Assembly (NCBI GenBank): GCA_023055505.1
Contig: JALIRH010000036.1
Location: 4,960,001 to 5,024,000, forward strand
Origin: Callipepla californica brunnescens
Lineage: Eukaryota > Chordata > Aves > Galliformes > Odontophoridae
Direction: 5' to 3'
Length of the DNA stretch: 64,000 bases
This document shows, in pieces, positions 1-14,300 of this stretch; position 1 is the first letter of the stretch; every line of letters starts with the position of its first letter. Below the pieces are notes generated by a model. It was not told the DNA's origin, ran no database searches, and saw nothing but the letters and a program-made list of their open reading frames with translations. The position numbers were made by a program, and so were the translations under genes.

Positions 1-3000
1 AAGAGTTCTTGGGCTCAATCCAGTTCCTAATGGAAAGATGCCCAAGCTGCTGAAACGAGCATCGCAGCTGGCCTGGCCAGCAGCAGGGCTGGGAGCGTGC
101 TGTGGGGCAGGGCTGGGCCTCACCCCACACGTGGCCCCCAGCTCACGAGTGCTGGTGACACAAGGTGGCTTGCACTGCTTGGGCTGCTGCAGGGATGTGG
201 TGGGCTCTGTCTCTTTCAGCACCAGGACTGATGTCCTTGCAGGAGAGATGCTGTGGTCCGCAGTGGTTGTGGGTTTGATGGAGAAATCGCTGCGTGGCAC
301 GTGTGTTCTTTGGGTTGTGCTTTTAGAGGTCGTCCTGAGCCGTCTTCCTGGACTTAAAACATATGAATCTGGTGACAGCTGTAGAAAGATGGACATGTGG
401 CTCTATTCACCCCACAGCATTTTTTGTCCACGTTGGATGCCTTTCTGTTAATCCCTTGGGTTTCATATCTGGACTCAGAGCTCCTTCCGAGCCGGGGTCT
501 GCGTGCTCAATCTGTGAGCCCCTGCAGAGCTCTGGGGTGTGAGCACAGCTGTGGGACTGCCACCAGGCCCTGCTGTGCCAAGAGCCCACCTCTGCCATCG
601 TGTCAGCAGGTACACAAAGACACATCAATCCCTCTGTCAGGAAACAAAGCAGTTTTTAAACTTTAACAAGCAGGCTAATGGAAACGAAATACAAAGGAAA
701 TGAAGAAAAAAAAAAAAAAAGGACTAAAATGTTTTTTATTTTGGTATTCTGCAGGAAAAAGTGTGTACACTAAATAATAAATAAGCCATGCGATGTTTTT
801 ACAGCTTCTTTCATATGCGTGAATACTTAAAACATGCAAAAATGTGGAATAGGCATTTATTGAGGACAAAAGAACTTATTTTATGTGCAGGGAGCAAGAT
901 GGGGAAAGCAGAGAGATGCATGTTTAATGGATTGCTGTTCACAGAAGGGAGATATTTCCAAGTGCGAACATATTTGTAGACAAACCGATCTGACAAGTTA
1001 GCTCGGGGAAGATGTATTGCAGCAGAATTGGCCAGGGAAGCAGGATTTTGTTGTGAGGGTGCTCGTTAGTGCAAACAGTGCCTGCTGGGCTTTGGCAGCC
1101 GCTGTGCCAAGTGCTCCAGCCACCTTGGAAGTCCTCAGCCCTGGGTTTGGGTACCTGAGAGGTCCTTGTACGTACCAGCCAGAGGTACACGGCTTCTTTT
1201 CATACCTTTATTATCATTGGAGCCAGAAGGGACTCGTTGTTGTGACCCTTAAAGTGTTTTTTAAGAGGGAGGGGGAGCACAGGGAGCTGCAGGTACAGGA
1301 CTTTTTTTGCCTAACCCAGACCAGAAAGGCGGAGTATTTCTTTCAGCATTGTAACAGGTACTGTGTGAAGTACAGTTGAAGAAAGAAAAGAATATTTTCA
1401 CATAATAAGGAGAGTGGCAGCCTGGAGGAGTGTGGCACGTGAGGTTATCAAGGGCTTTCTCCATGGCCGGCTTGCCCCATGCCTTTGTGCTTGGGAGCAG
1501 TTGAAACCAGAGAAAGAAAGGCCTGTTGCCACGACTGGCAGGCTCTCATTATTCACTCTTCCATGGCTTATGGTTTAATGCTTGTTTAACTGGATTTTTT
1601 TTTCCTTCTGACTTTTGATTTCTTTTTGCCAACTTTATATTTTAATACATGTTTTTATGGAAATATTTATAGTGCACATGTTGCATATAAAACACCATCA
1701 TAAAGCTTTTTTGCTTCAGCCCTGTTGAAATAAATGATGTTATTATTATAATAATTTCATAGGGTTATATCTGTTCTGTAATGAAAAAGACCTGTGGCTG
1801 CTTGAACCATCAACCTAGGCAGTTTTTACAGCTTTCTGTAGCTGCAGTGACCTCATGGAGCTGCTGAAACTTTGAAATACTCCGTTTCCCAGCCGAGGTG
1901 GGAACACAAAGGAGAATGAGCAGATAGATACAGGACGTTTGCTGTCTGCTGTCTGAGAGCTGAGTGCTGCCTGACTGCAGAGACTTTGTGGCCACAGCCA
2001 GCTTAGCACACTCGTGCTTCTGAGCAAGAATAGAGCTGAGGGAAGGCAGGCAGGCGTGGGGTGTACCACGAGCTCCTCCGTCATCTGGGGTGTGGGCTGG
2101 AAGGGGAGCAAGCATCAGACTGGGACGATAGGGGCTAGGTATGTGAGCATCTGTTTGTAAAAGTTTATATCCAAAGGCGTGCGTGCATTCTCACAAGCTT
2201 TAATGATAAATGTAGCAAAAAAAAAAAAAGAGAGGCAAACAACTGCAAAGTACTGTGGATTTACAGCGGATTTTAAAAATTAATACTCAAACATGAAAAT
2301 GCTTTATACAAGAAAGAAACCTTTCAGTAACTTCTCCATCCTGGAAAAAAAAAGGGATGATGAATAATGCAGCTGCCCACCAAGACAACTGATTTGCTGA
2401 ACAAGTGTAAAATAAATCCGAGGGAGAACTAGTCCGGATCACCTACATTAAGAATCTGGCTTGGGAATGATAAAAGTAAAGCCAGGTATGGCATGACAGT
2501 CTCTGTAATGCTTCTGTTAGTAGTGTTATTTATTATCATTCATACTGCTGAGTGTAGTAGTGCCAAGGAGCCACGTCCAGCGAGCAGAGCTGAGCTCAGT
2601 GCCTCAGTGCCTCAGCCCACTCTGTAGAAGCAGAAGGAAGAAGGGGCATCATGCACAACCTGCCAGTTTCTACTGTTGTAATGTGAATACAGTAACACTG
2701 GTGTAGGTGGGCTTCCAGTGCAAGAAAAATAAACACTGAGAGAAAGGTGCTGGGACAGCTCCTGAATTCAGCAACTTCTGCAACTCTGTGCAACTCATCC
2801 ATAGCGTTACCCTGGAGAATCAACTGCGAGATTGCCTTTCGTTGATGGTTTATGCCTGGGGAAGGCTGGTGTTCTCTTCGTGTTGCCACCATTCACGGTT
2901 TGAAACTTTGTCCCTCAGCAAAGTCAGGGCTAAGCTGAAGTCACATGAAAAGCCGTGGGATTACATCGTGTGCTGGAGAGCTTTGCTAGTTAGAACTGGT

Positions 3001-5274
3001 TTGCCCAAATCTGTTCTGTAAGAAATAAATGCCGTAGTTATCCCAGGATAACCCCTAGACATAAGCCAGTACTTAGTCTGTAATACAGAATTCAAATAGC
3101 AGTGGAGATTTTAAAAGAATTTCAGAATCAGTTGGCATTTTAGAAGCAGCTACATCTGCAAAAGCACCTGCTCCGTCTTATTTATTATATCTTTGATATA
3201 ATGTTCAATGGCTGAAACAAAGCTGCCAACAGATCTCCCAAGCAGGAAGACAGCGTGATACCTCTAACAGGTCAAGGTCATTATCCCTGGCATCTCAATT
3301 CTCCCTTTTGAATGAGGTCCCTCTACTCCTAAGAATACTCTGGGCTTTACTTCTTAGCTGTAGGTGAATCAGATCTCAAGATGAGGACATAGGAGATTGC
3401 TTTGGGTCTCTCAAAGGCTGCTGAAGGCAGGGCATGCTGTGTGGAAATGGTACTGCTCTCTGGTTCCTCTTGCAGAAGGCCCATGCTGTCTGCATGCCAC
3501 TCTCTGTTTGACCTGTGTGGTAGGGCTGAGCATAGGTGGGGAGAGGAGGAATTCCTAGCAGAAAGGACTAGTGTTTGCTTACTTGCCAGTTGGCTTCAGA
3601 CACAAATTCACTTTGCTGCCCTTGAAGCAACCTGGTCATGGCTGTGTGGTCCACTTGGAGACCCAATCCTGTTTCTGATTCACAGGAGGTGCTCTGCACA
3701 GACTGAGCCCTTTTTCTGCCATGCTATAAAAGAGTTGGGTTTTGCGTACTGCGCTTTGGAATGAGCCCCTCGGAGGAACAGGCTCCATAAAGTTTTTATA
3801 ACCCATATTTTATAAGGTATAGTGAGTTGGACGAAAAGAGCTTTTTCATGTGTCTGGATGTACATGTGAATCAGAACTCATACACAGGTAATTCAGCCTG
3901 GCAAAGTGGGCTGGACCACCAGTTTCTGTGTGAGCTGCCATGTAGGGCATGGATGAAAGCAAAGTCTGTGGGGAAAAGTATGGCAATGGTTAGAGAGGTG
4001 ATAAGAACCAATTACCATCATAGCAGGAGGAAGAACTCTCCTCGTGCTGGCCACCGTGTCCTTGTGTGATGCAGTATGGGAGTTCTGCCAGTGATGGACC
4101 AGCCTTCCCCAGACTGCATTTTGTGGGTTTGAAGAATTTCTTGTAATACTCATAAAGTGACCGTTCCTTATGTATCAGGTCTTTGAACCTTAGTCTGGCT
4201 CTGAAGAGTGGTGTAGGCACTGCTGTTGAGTATGGGTGTGAAAGAGCAAACAACACGAGGGATTTTTTCTTCCAAAATGAGGATTTACTCCAGTAAAGCC
4301 CAGAGCTTTTGTATCTCTGAGTGTAGAAGTCCCAGTATTGAACACATCTTTCATCTCGTGGGCTGTACAGGAGCCAGCCTTTCCATTTACAACCCAGCCT
4401 TCTCACAGGAATGTCTTCTGGAAACACCTCATGCTTTCACTCACTAAAAACTAAATGATTCAATTATTTATCAATATGGGATATTCGTGAAGGCTGTTTG
4501 GGGTTTTTTGCGTTTTTTCTTTTTCCTTCCTGGCTGAGATCTACTCTAGAAACTTTTCCCAATCAACCTCGTGTAAAGTACTAGTTTGGCTTTCATGTGA
4601 TCCCAAGATGTATCACATTGTGAAAAACAGAATATGCAGAGCTTGTGTTGATGAGCAGACAGCTAATAGCATGGTTTGCCTTTACTTGCTTAGCTCCATC
4701 CAGCTGGGAACAAATCAAACCTGTGCAAGGAACAAATAGTTTGTTACCCATCAGTAGCATCCTCTGCCTAACCTGGGGGGCACTTGTGTATTTCACATGG
4801 TTAATTTTCGTTTGGCATTGTTCTCAACAGCCTGCTCCGTATTCCAGGTTCTCTGATGAAGCACAATCATTGCTTGTAGGACAGGAGCCCAGTGGTAACC
4901 ACTTCCAAGAGACACATGGATGCCCTCAGCCCAGTCTAGGTGTCAGGCTCCACACATTCATCACGTTTCAAAGTCATCCACTTGAAGTGCTTTTAGAATG
5001 TGAGTTTTTAGCAGTCATGTCCAACCAGACGTTTCCCTTCTCCTCCATTCCCTCTGCCACAAAAGTGACCGTGAGGCAGCGCCGGTCACCGCAGCCCAGC
5101 AGCAGAGGCCAAGCACGAGGTGCTGGCCCACTGCGGTACGAGTTGCTCTCTGATGTGCACAACTCATGCAAAAAATATTTCAGAAAGATGCCTGCAGTGG
5201 TCCAAGCAGCAAGAGGGAGAGCTTGGTCCCAGTGCTGTGCAGCCAACAAAAAATGTAACGTTATTCTACGGCAG

Positions 5275-5324
5275 TAACGGTAACTTAGACGTGGTCAAGT
5301 AACAGTAACTTAGACGTGGTCAAG
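5275..5324. repeat. 25-bp tandem duplication, two copies
   Basis: The 19-base word taacttagacgtggtcaag occurs at 5,281-5,299 and again exactly at 5,306-5,324, so the period is 25 bases. The bases before each copy differ by one (gtaacgg versus gtaacag). The near-perfect identity points to a recent slippage or local duplication. Confidence 0.9.
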
Positions 5325-8300
5325 GCTTTAGCAGTTGTAAGGAATATTACCTGCTATAAAGTCTGAATGGTGTTGAATTTACAAAAAGTGCCTGATGTGA
5401 AATCATACTGTCAGGAACAATTAGCCATGGTGCATAAAAAAACCTCTTACAGAGATTACACTTCCCAGATTGTTTTACAGAGAAACTTTGTGTTAATGTT
5501 ATGCTTTGACTGCCTGTTGCCGTGAAGCATTTAAGAAACAACAGTTTAAAGTCTCAGATCTTTATGGTTTGGAAGAATGAGCGCTCCCCTCATGTTAGGC
5601 CAAATTGATGTTTTAAATTCAGGAGAAACCCCATCATGTTATAAAAAGGAGAGAATGTCCTGAGAAGAAAGTGGTCAAATCATTCCAAGATGTTATGGGT
5701 TTAAGGAGCTTTTTTTTTTTTTGAGCTTTTTTTCCTACGGAAAAATTTTCATGATCCTGGGCATATGGTCAAAAAACACAGAAGTGAGATATTTTTAGAC
5801 AAGCACATTTGGTATAAAGTTACCCATCCCGGCATGCACACGGGACAACCTGGGCTGCCCACAGGAGCTGTGTGAGCATCCTCAGCTCGGTCTGGGATGC
5901 GTGTTCCGTTCTGGAGTGGAGCTCATGTGGGTCGGCACAGCAGAGCCGAGGCCAAGCAAACGTCTACAAAAAGCAGGATGGCTCCTGCAGCGTTTCCCCC
6001 TCCTCATCCTGACCTCGCAGTGAGGATGGCTGGGGCACCAGGAAGCCTCCTGTCCCCTGGCACTGAGGGCAGAGCTCAGCCCTCACCCCGGGGCAGCAGC
6101 TCTGTACATCGCTGCATTGCACTCCTGCGGCTCAGCTCAGCGGGCGGATGCAGTTCCAACTTTCTAAGATCTGCCTGTCGTTTTTTTCCAGCCTTGTCAG
6201 CGCTGCAGAGCCAAGGCATCCCTGGCAGCTCGGGCTGGATTCTGTTTGGCCTCACGCATCATCACCAGGCTTGCCAGTTAATTCAGGCGGAGGGTGATGA
6301 TGTGTGAGGCAGAAAAAGCGCAGCCTGGCCTTCAGGTGCTGGGCACAGTCACCACAAAGGCAGGCAGGAAAATGCTCTTTCCATTTGTACACTTGAGTGA
6401 GCGTGACCTGGGAACCTGGGAGGCTGGAGCAGATCCTGGACCACAGCGGGGTTTACGGCGCGGCCACGGAGGTTGGAATCACTGGGAAACTGCAAGCCCA
6501 GGCAGGAGCCCTTAGCAAGGAGCGATGTTTCCAACACGAGCCACTCCAGCATCCCAACACGTTGGCTTCATGTGTGCACGTATGGCTCTGCAGAAGGCTG
6601 AGCTCTGATCTTGTTCCCTGTAGCAGGTTCCCTGGCTGTGATGGATGTATGACTATTTTTAGGAGTGGCCAGCAGCACCCTGGCATCGGATCAATAACTG
6701 CATACCAAGATGAACACTGCGGGGTATTTTCAGTTCCCACTGCCCCATATTAGGACACAGGGGACCAAAATAACTGGAAAAGCCTACAGCCCTGCAAAGA
6801 ACACAACATAAAACGCAGACCAGGAAACAGACGGAGGTATGATCGTCAATAATGCCTCAAACTCACAATCCACACGGTTTCTGGCAGGAATGAAAAAGCA
6901 AACCACACAAGATCCTGGAATATGTGTGCAAGTATGCACTGGGTTTACTCTGGCTCGAGCTGAAGTATGGCCCTAATAAAAAGTCCACATGTCTGACATT
7001 GTGTGCTGTTCTTTTGAGCAGACACAGAAAGAGTTTATCAGGATGGGAACCAAACTGCATGAGGCTGTGGGTTTGTAGACAACCAAGCTGGACGTTGGCC
7101 TGCATGCATATTTTGGAAGGCTAGTGGCACCACACACGCACATCACAGCCCTGCAAATCTGCACATGTACATAACTAAGGTGAGGAAGCAGTGAGTCTGG
7201 TCATCCTTCTGCCCATAGGTTCGGGTTTGCATCCACTAGGAGGAAAAGCTCAGGGTGGGAGACAAATTCCCACCAGGAGGGTGAAAGCCAAGGGAGAGCT
7301 CCTACACCTAAGGAGAGCTGAAGCGTTGGGGCTCCCACTGAGCACGTCTGGTGAGGAGCACGGTGCCTGGCAGCGTGCAGCACACACAGAGAAGCAGACC
7401 TAAGCTCCCTGGAAATGCTACCGTTCTCTCCTTTGTTTATTGGTTCATTTATAGAACCTAAAAATCTCATCACCGAAGTCTTTAACAGGCAGACGGTTGT
7501 ACTGTGAAAAAGAAACAACCCCGCACCTCAGCTGTTCTTGTTTGCCAAAGGGCAAGGAAAACAAGAAGTCAGATGTGAGTCAGGCACGATGCCTTTTAGG
7601 TGGGATTCCTCCAGCGTACGACGGCAGTGCCAGGAGCACTTCTTACAACTTCATATTATGTGATATATTGGTTTGGTCTCAGAAGCCACAGCGCTTCCTT
7701 ATTTATGTGGCTTTGATCTAAAAAGCTGTTTATTTATGTTTTATTGAACTATAAAACATCCAGTAAACATGCCTCATGTTTTTATGATGTTCTACATTAA
7801 TTCTGTCATGAAAATGTCAAGGAGAAATAATGAAGATCTTTATTGTGCTGCTGCTGGTGTCTTCCTTTGGAGGTTCTTACACTCCGTGTTTCTGTTCAGA
7901 TGTGAAATTCATAAGGCCTGCAGATGTCTTGCCTGCTAAGCATCTGGAGGAGAAGGAAGTTTTTCCTTCTGGAATCTCAGTGGGTCTGCTTCTCCTTCTG
8001 ATACCTCTTCAGGGCCTGGGCCTCATGTCCATAGCTCTTTCTCTTCAAACCGTGCTCCTGGAGCTGCCCTCAGCCCCCTGTGCACCAGTGCTCCTCGGGG
8101 CTCTGAAGCAGCAGCAGTTCTGAAACGTGCAGGTTTGCTTCCTTTCCATCTGAATGGAGAGCGAAAGGCTAATTCTATTTTACAGTCATCTTTGTACCAA
8201 TATAGTTTGTATGTTGCATTTGACCTCCTGTAACAAGGTTAAACCACAAGGATCCCCTTGAGAAGTCGCTATTCATCTTTTATATGTGAAGATTTTCAAG

Positions 8301-11300
8301 TATAGAAAGGGGATAAACCTAATACGGTGTTTAATGGAAAAAAATTATGACACCAATAACACATCTGTGTCTGTAATTTCACAGGTTTTCTTTCTGTATA
8401 TTTATATATGTATATATGTATAATTTAATATCAGCCTCAGGGTTGTGGTCTCACATGTCATCAGCTTGCAGGAAACTGGATCCTTGGACTAAGTATCAGA
8501 TGAGTTGCTAATGTTTGGAAAAAAAGCAAAAAACATGCTTTAGGTCTCTGTTTTATGGCTGTTATTGAAGTAAGAATTTGTGATTGTAACCTGACGCTCG
8601 CCTCACCAACATGTTTTCATTATTGTCTGAATAATTGAAAGTCCAGGCAAATTTGGATGTTAGGAGATGTTATACATAGAGGTCTCAGTGCTCAGCACAG
8701 CTGAATGTTGAGGTGGCTCCAATTAGGGATGAATATGTTTCACCATTATATATGTGGGCTTAAAGATTGTTTTATTCCCCAGCAGCAGCAGCCCGGACAC
8801 GGGCTGATTAACCTGCACTTAGCTCGCTTGCAGGGCTGCTTACCCAGCACAGCCAGGCTATCACACACTCACTCCAAGCACTAACCTGACTTCTCAGGCT
8901 GACTTTGCAGCAGATCAGAACAAGCTATCCGCAACTAATGTATTTTTACTTTATTTTGCAAGGAAACGTGCAAATGAAAATGGGAGTGCAGCTTGAGCTG
9001 GGTTGTGTGCTTGCAGGGAGAGGGGCCTGGAGGGATGAAACTGTGAAAACCTGCATGCAGAAGTCCTTTTAAACTTGAAAATGACAGGCTTCCATTGTTG
9101 TTCATGGGGGTGGAAATCCCCACGTCTCTCTTTTCCTGGTGTGAGCAGGAGCTCTGTTGTGTGGAAGGTGCTCAACCTTCATCGGTGAAAGGGAGCTCCA
9201 AAATGTCTGCCTCTTTGACCCCTTCTTGCCAAAGTTCAGCTTGGGTTTGCTTGTTTGTGAGCAACGGGCTGTCCCAGTTCAGACCGTGGGCTCCAGGGGT
9301 GGGAAGGTGGTCTGTTGGCAGGAGCTGATGTGTGCTGGAAATGGTCAGAGTTGAAAGGAGGGCTGATGGGGACCTGCCCCAGGAGGTGGTCTTCTGTGCC
9401 AGAGTGAGTCACGATGACGGGGCAGCTCGCTGCCATGGCCTAGGCCCACTCCTGTTCCGTGGGTAAACACCTGATTTAAGTCCGTAGGATTTATGGACAT
9501 AGCGGTTTCCCCACTATGTGAACTAAAAGTTGACACAGAAAAAAGGTAAATGAGGTTTGTAAGCTAATCCCTATTAACTGGGCATAACTGGAAAATTAAA
9601 CCAAACAAAAACTTTGGGTGGCTTTGAAAAACACCACGAGGCTTCTCTGCCAGGTTTCTGAATCCTTTAATTAGATGCACGTGTCTGGAAACCAGGACTC
9701 CATCGCTCATTAATCTTCACGCACGAGGGGCAGCGGTTCAGCGCGAGCAGGCAGCGGGCAGCGTGACAGCAGCACGGCTCTTTGCTGACCCACTGCTTGG
9801 GTGAAAAGCCTTTGAACAATTGGGAAAAGCGAACTCCATCTTTGAGTTCTGCAAGGAGCTAATTACTTGCCTGGACCCTGCCCACATACCAGCTTCTACC
9901 CCCATAAATCCCCCGAACAGCAGGCATCCATGAAAGTCCTCCACACTTCTTTTCTGAATCGGGCTCTTTATGTGCATCTCAACTTGCTCGTGGAAGATTC
10001 ATGGCCCAAGCTGCCTTAAGTATTTTTGTTATGAATAGGAACCCTTAAACATTTCCTTCTCATTTAATTTATCATTTTTTTTCAGCCTTTCAACACCGGG
10101 TACAAGCTAGAAATAATGGCAGGCAAAGTTTGTCCCTGAGAAAAGGGCCTTAAAATAATAAAGCATACAGTGGGAAGGAGAGGAACAAGGAAAATAAATT
10201 AGCCATTTGCAAGGTGGGAAGTTTTTTATGTCGTGTGGCTGCTGCATTGCCTCACCGTGTCTCTGAGCACTGACTTGACCCCGTGTTTCAGAGCACTGTT
10301 GGGCACCAGTGGGGAAGATGGAGCACAGAACAGTGGGCATGCTTTGCTGCTGTCTGTGGGGACCACTGCACAGTGCTGGGGCTTCTCCCGAGGATGACCA
10401 GCAGCTCAGCACTTCCACCTCTGCAAGGTTCTTGTTAATAATTAATTATTAAGTACTGATGATTTACTTCCAGTGTTTGTTTTTTTTTTCCTCCATGTGG
10501 GCCGGGAAAGGTAAAGCTGTGTTTTGAATTAGGGGTTCAAACAAATCTGCTGGGCTCTAAAGGAAACAGAGTTGAAAACACCGACTTCCTCCCAGTCAGG
10601 CATCACAACAATAAACCTGGTGAGATTTCACTTGGAAATGGGTTGTGGATTTGCTAATACTTTGAGTAAATCATTTTACAGCTGGATTTGTCCCTGAAGT
10701 TCCTAACAACATACAAAGCCCATGTAATAGTAGCAATATCTATGCAGATTAAAGTAGTGCCATGTTTGGAGAAAATGCTCTGTTTACTGCATCTCGAAAT
10801 GGCAAAGAGTGAGGAAATGGGTGATGTACAAAACAGCCTGCTCCAGTCTGTACCAAAGCCCTTGGGCTGCGTGGTGAGGAAGACCCATCCACTCATCAGA
10901 AAAGTATGACGTGAAGTCCCTCACAGGCAGCAGCACACCACTTTTCTCAGCTGCTGAAAGCACCTTTTAGGGCAGCTTGGTTAGATGCCTTCTTTATCCA
11001 CCTTGTTTTTGACTGTGGCATGTGGACTTACAGATGTGCAAATCGCTACCAGAGCGAGAGAGCCTGACCACGGGCAAACACTGCGGCATGCCAGCAGGGG
11101 CTGGGAGCACTGCTGGGGTCTCTGAAGTGGGTGACAGACCTCCAGCTGTCTCCAGGAGGAGCAGCTCTCATCCTGCTGTCAGCTCACCGCGGTGCCTGCA
11201 GTCCCCCCACGCGTGGGCTCCCGCATCGCTGAGCCCGGTGTGGGGAATGAGGTGCCCGGGTGCAGTGCGGTTCCCTGCCCAGGAGCTGGGGCTTATCACC

Positions 11301-14300
11301 TCCAGGCTGCTCCGTTTGTGAGCTGACTCAGGAGGAGAACATTTTTCAGTGCCCGTTCCAAAGCAGCCGGGGAGGCTGAGGACTGCCTATACGGTTTCGT
11401 CTTAATCTGATGCTGGAACTCAGAGAGCGTTGCGTCGGTTAGCTGCGATTCAGAATGTTAACCACTAAAGCAGTTAGAGGAATTTATAATTCATTTCAGC
11501 TATCGCAGGATTGAGTACAATAAGATCATTATTGCCTCGAGATATCCTTCAGGTCATTAATTTAAATTAGAAATGCCTTCAAACAGGATATCGTGTACAG
11601 CTCCTTCCTTTAGTTTTTAGAGTTTAAGTGAGTTCAAGGAATGCTTCCTGCCAGATATTACTTCTGCAAATGTGAATCACTGCTTCCAAGTTGTGCAATC
11701 CCCGACTGTTTACAGCTGTCAAAGGCGGCCGGGCAGAAAGTGACACAGTTATGCTGATTGTTTCTGCTGCTTTAGAAGTGACTGAATTTACCAACCGAAT
11801 GACTGAATAATTCCTCAGCATCCTCTGGTCGTTTTTCATGGTGGGGTGGGGTTTATGCTGATTGCATGACTCGGTTCTAATTTACATGGTGGTACTGCAG
11901 AGCAGCAGCAGGTCGTTCTGGCTGTGTCACAGGATTCAGCTGTGGTGGAGGCACTCAGAGGGGCACCACTTGCTCTGGGACTGGAAGTGTTGGTAGGAAG
12001 ACTATGAATAGAAATAGTTTTCTTTATTGCTGTCTCAGAAGGTGTGGAGGCTCTCCTCGTGCCCCTGTGAGCAGGCCTTGCATAAAGCCAGGGGACAAGT
12101 GGCTGCTTCTGTCCATTTCTCTCTATGCCTCTTTGGATGTGTTCTGAGAGACATGGGCAATGTCTTCAGGAGCTCCTGCTGCTTTTGGAAGAGCGAATGC
12201 ACGCTCCCGAGCTCAACCCTTCCTCAGGAAGCCTCAGATCCCATACAGCATCTCAAAAGCATCCAGACAGCATAGTTTGCTTGTAATAAATGGGAGCTGT
12301 ATCCTGTAGCTCAGCATCTCTGTAGCTCCCCAGTGGCTCCAGCTGGTGGTTCCTGCCTTCCTGCAGCCACCTCCGCACCGAGCTGCCCCAGTCCTCTCTG
12401 TTGTCTCCCCATTTCTGGGCTAAATGGGCAAAGGAAAGCTCCTTGGCCGCTTGCCATGCCGAAACCCCCCACCCCTGATTTATTATCACCAAAACCAGCT
12501 GCAGATGTTGGCTGGGCCGGTGCTCTGCTGCCAATTAGGGAGTCTCATGCAGAGATTACTGCTCTGCTCGCCTGGCACTCAGAGAGCACGCCGACGGAGT
12601 GGGGCTGCGCCATAAAGTGGGGCTTACCAAGATGAAAAATAGGTTTCACCTCGACAGGTAGAAGACAAAGCAGAGCGGCTGGAGCAGTGCTCGGTGGCAG
12701 GGAGCAGGACTTCACATGGATTTCCCTTTTCTTACGTCTTGCTGCGCTCACGAACCCTACAGTTCCACCCTGGAACTCACTCAGCCAATATGTCTGTGTC
12801 TGTGGTTTGGGGCTGCAGTTCATCTCAGCCTGGCTGCTGTGCTGGCACGCTGGCGGGGCTGCAGGAGCCCCAGGCCCCATCCCAGCTCCATCCCAGCCTT
12901 GGTGCTCTGCCTCTTGTTTCTAAAGGTGCTTCACTACCTGTTGTAAGTGCCGGCCGAGAAAACAGTGTTCAGAGAACTTTACCATGATAACTTTACCTAG
13001 AACTATGGAAAAAGGGGAGGAATAGGAAAGAGACCACACCTGGATGGTTGTGAGGTTCATACTGCTCTCAGGTATTTCCTTCTGCTGTTAAATTGTCGTT
13101 TAACTCCAGCTGGCCACAGTTCTACCCAAATCAAAATGAGCCTGATATGAAACTTGATCTCTTTTAATTCCTTTATTCCACTTCTGTTGTAGTTCTGATT
13201 ATCCTCTCTTGCTGAATTGGCCATCGCTGTGTAATGTGTCACTTCCAGAGCTACACATTCTGCCTTGTGATGTGTTGTACCAAAAAGCAGTTCTGTGTAT
13301 GGCTTCAGATATTGCCAACTTTAGGCTTCAGTGGTTATACAGCATTGCAATTGCAGTTTGACAGAGTGAAATGAGTCTGAGAACAAACTGAATCGAGCTG
13401 GGAAACAGTTTTCTGATTGAAGTGAATATCTGGAAAAATTATGGAAACGTAAAATCTGAAACACTCATTCACTGATAACATTATCACCAATAGTGGTGGG
13501 GAGCTCTCTCAGATGGCAGTAAATGCATCGCTCACAGCCCAAGCAGGAAGACCAACGATTTATTTTCTTCAGGTCACATTGTGATCTTGTCTGAGACACC
13601 ACACTTCAGCAAAACAAAGTCTGAGAGGCTTTGCTGCCTTCTTCTCTGGCACAGACCTGAGTACAGGTTTCTGCTTTGCCGTGTTCTGTGTTTCTTTCTG
13701 GGAAAGAAAATGCTCCGGGAGGATTTAAGCATCACTCTGTTTCTGAAGATTTGCTCCGTGTCGGATGCGCTTCTCCATCCATTTAACATGCTCGCTATCA
13801 TTTTCAAACTCAGTAGGAAATGAATAGGGAAAGCTATTAGAGTTTGGAGCTTCTGCATTTTCAGATCTCAGTCTGCAGTGTGTGATGCTGCAGCACGGGA
13901 TACACGGAGCAGATCCCGTGTGGCTTATCAGCAGAGCGATCTGATGCAGGCCCCAGAGGAACAGAGGGATGAAATCCGATCACCGGGCTTTGCTCAAGCT
14001 TAATAGCAACATAAAAGACTTTATTTTCTCTTTTAAGGTTTGAAATCTATTTCGTTATGAAAATGTGGTGTTACGTTACCTTAATGCACAAAAGGATCTT
14101 TGCAAGCAAAGCCCACAATAAAATTTCACGGCTACTGTATCCTATGGACAGTTGGGGCTGGAAAACAGTGCACTTGGGAGCAGCCAGAAACACACACCTA
14201 TGCTTAAAGCAGGGAAAGAACTGTGGAAACTGCTGGGACTGACAGTGACAGAGCGTCCTCACCGCTGGCACTTCTTCTTTTATGCCGTGAGATGCGGTGC

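Noticed and set aside
4645..5277. 210-codon frame on plus
   Set aside because: No family similarity, no start context or splice support, and it runs into the 25-bp tandem duplication. Treated as chance.
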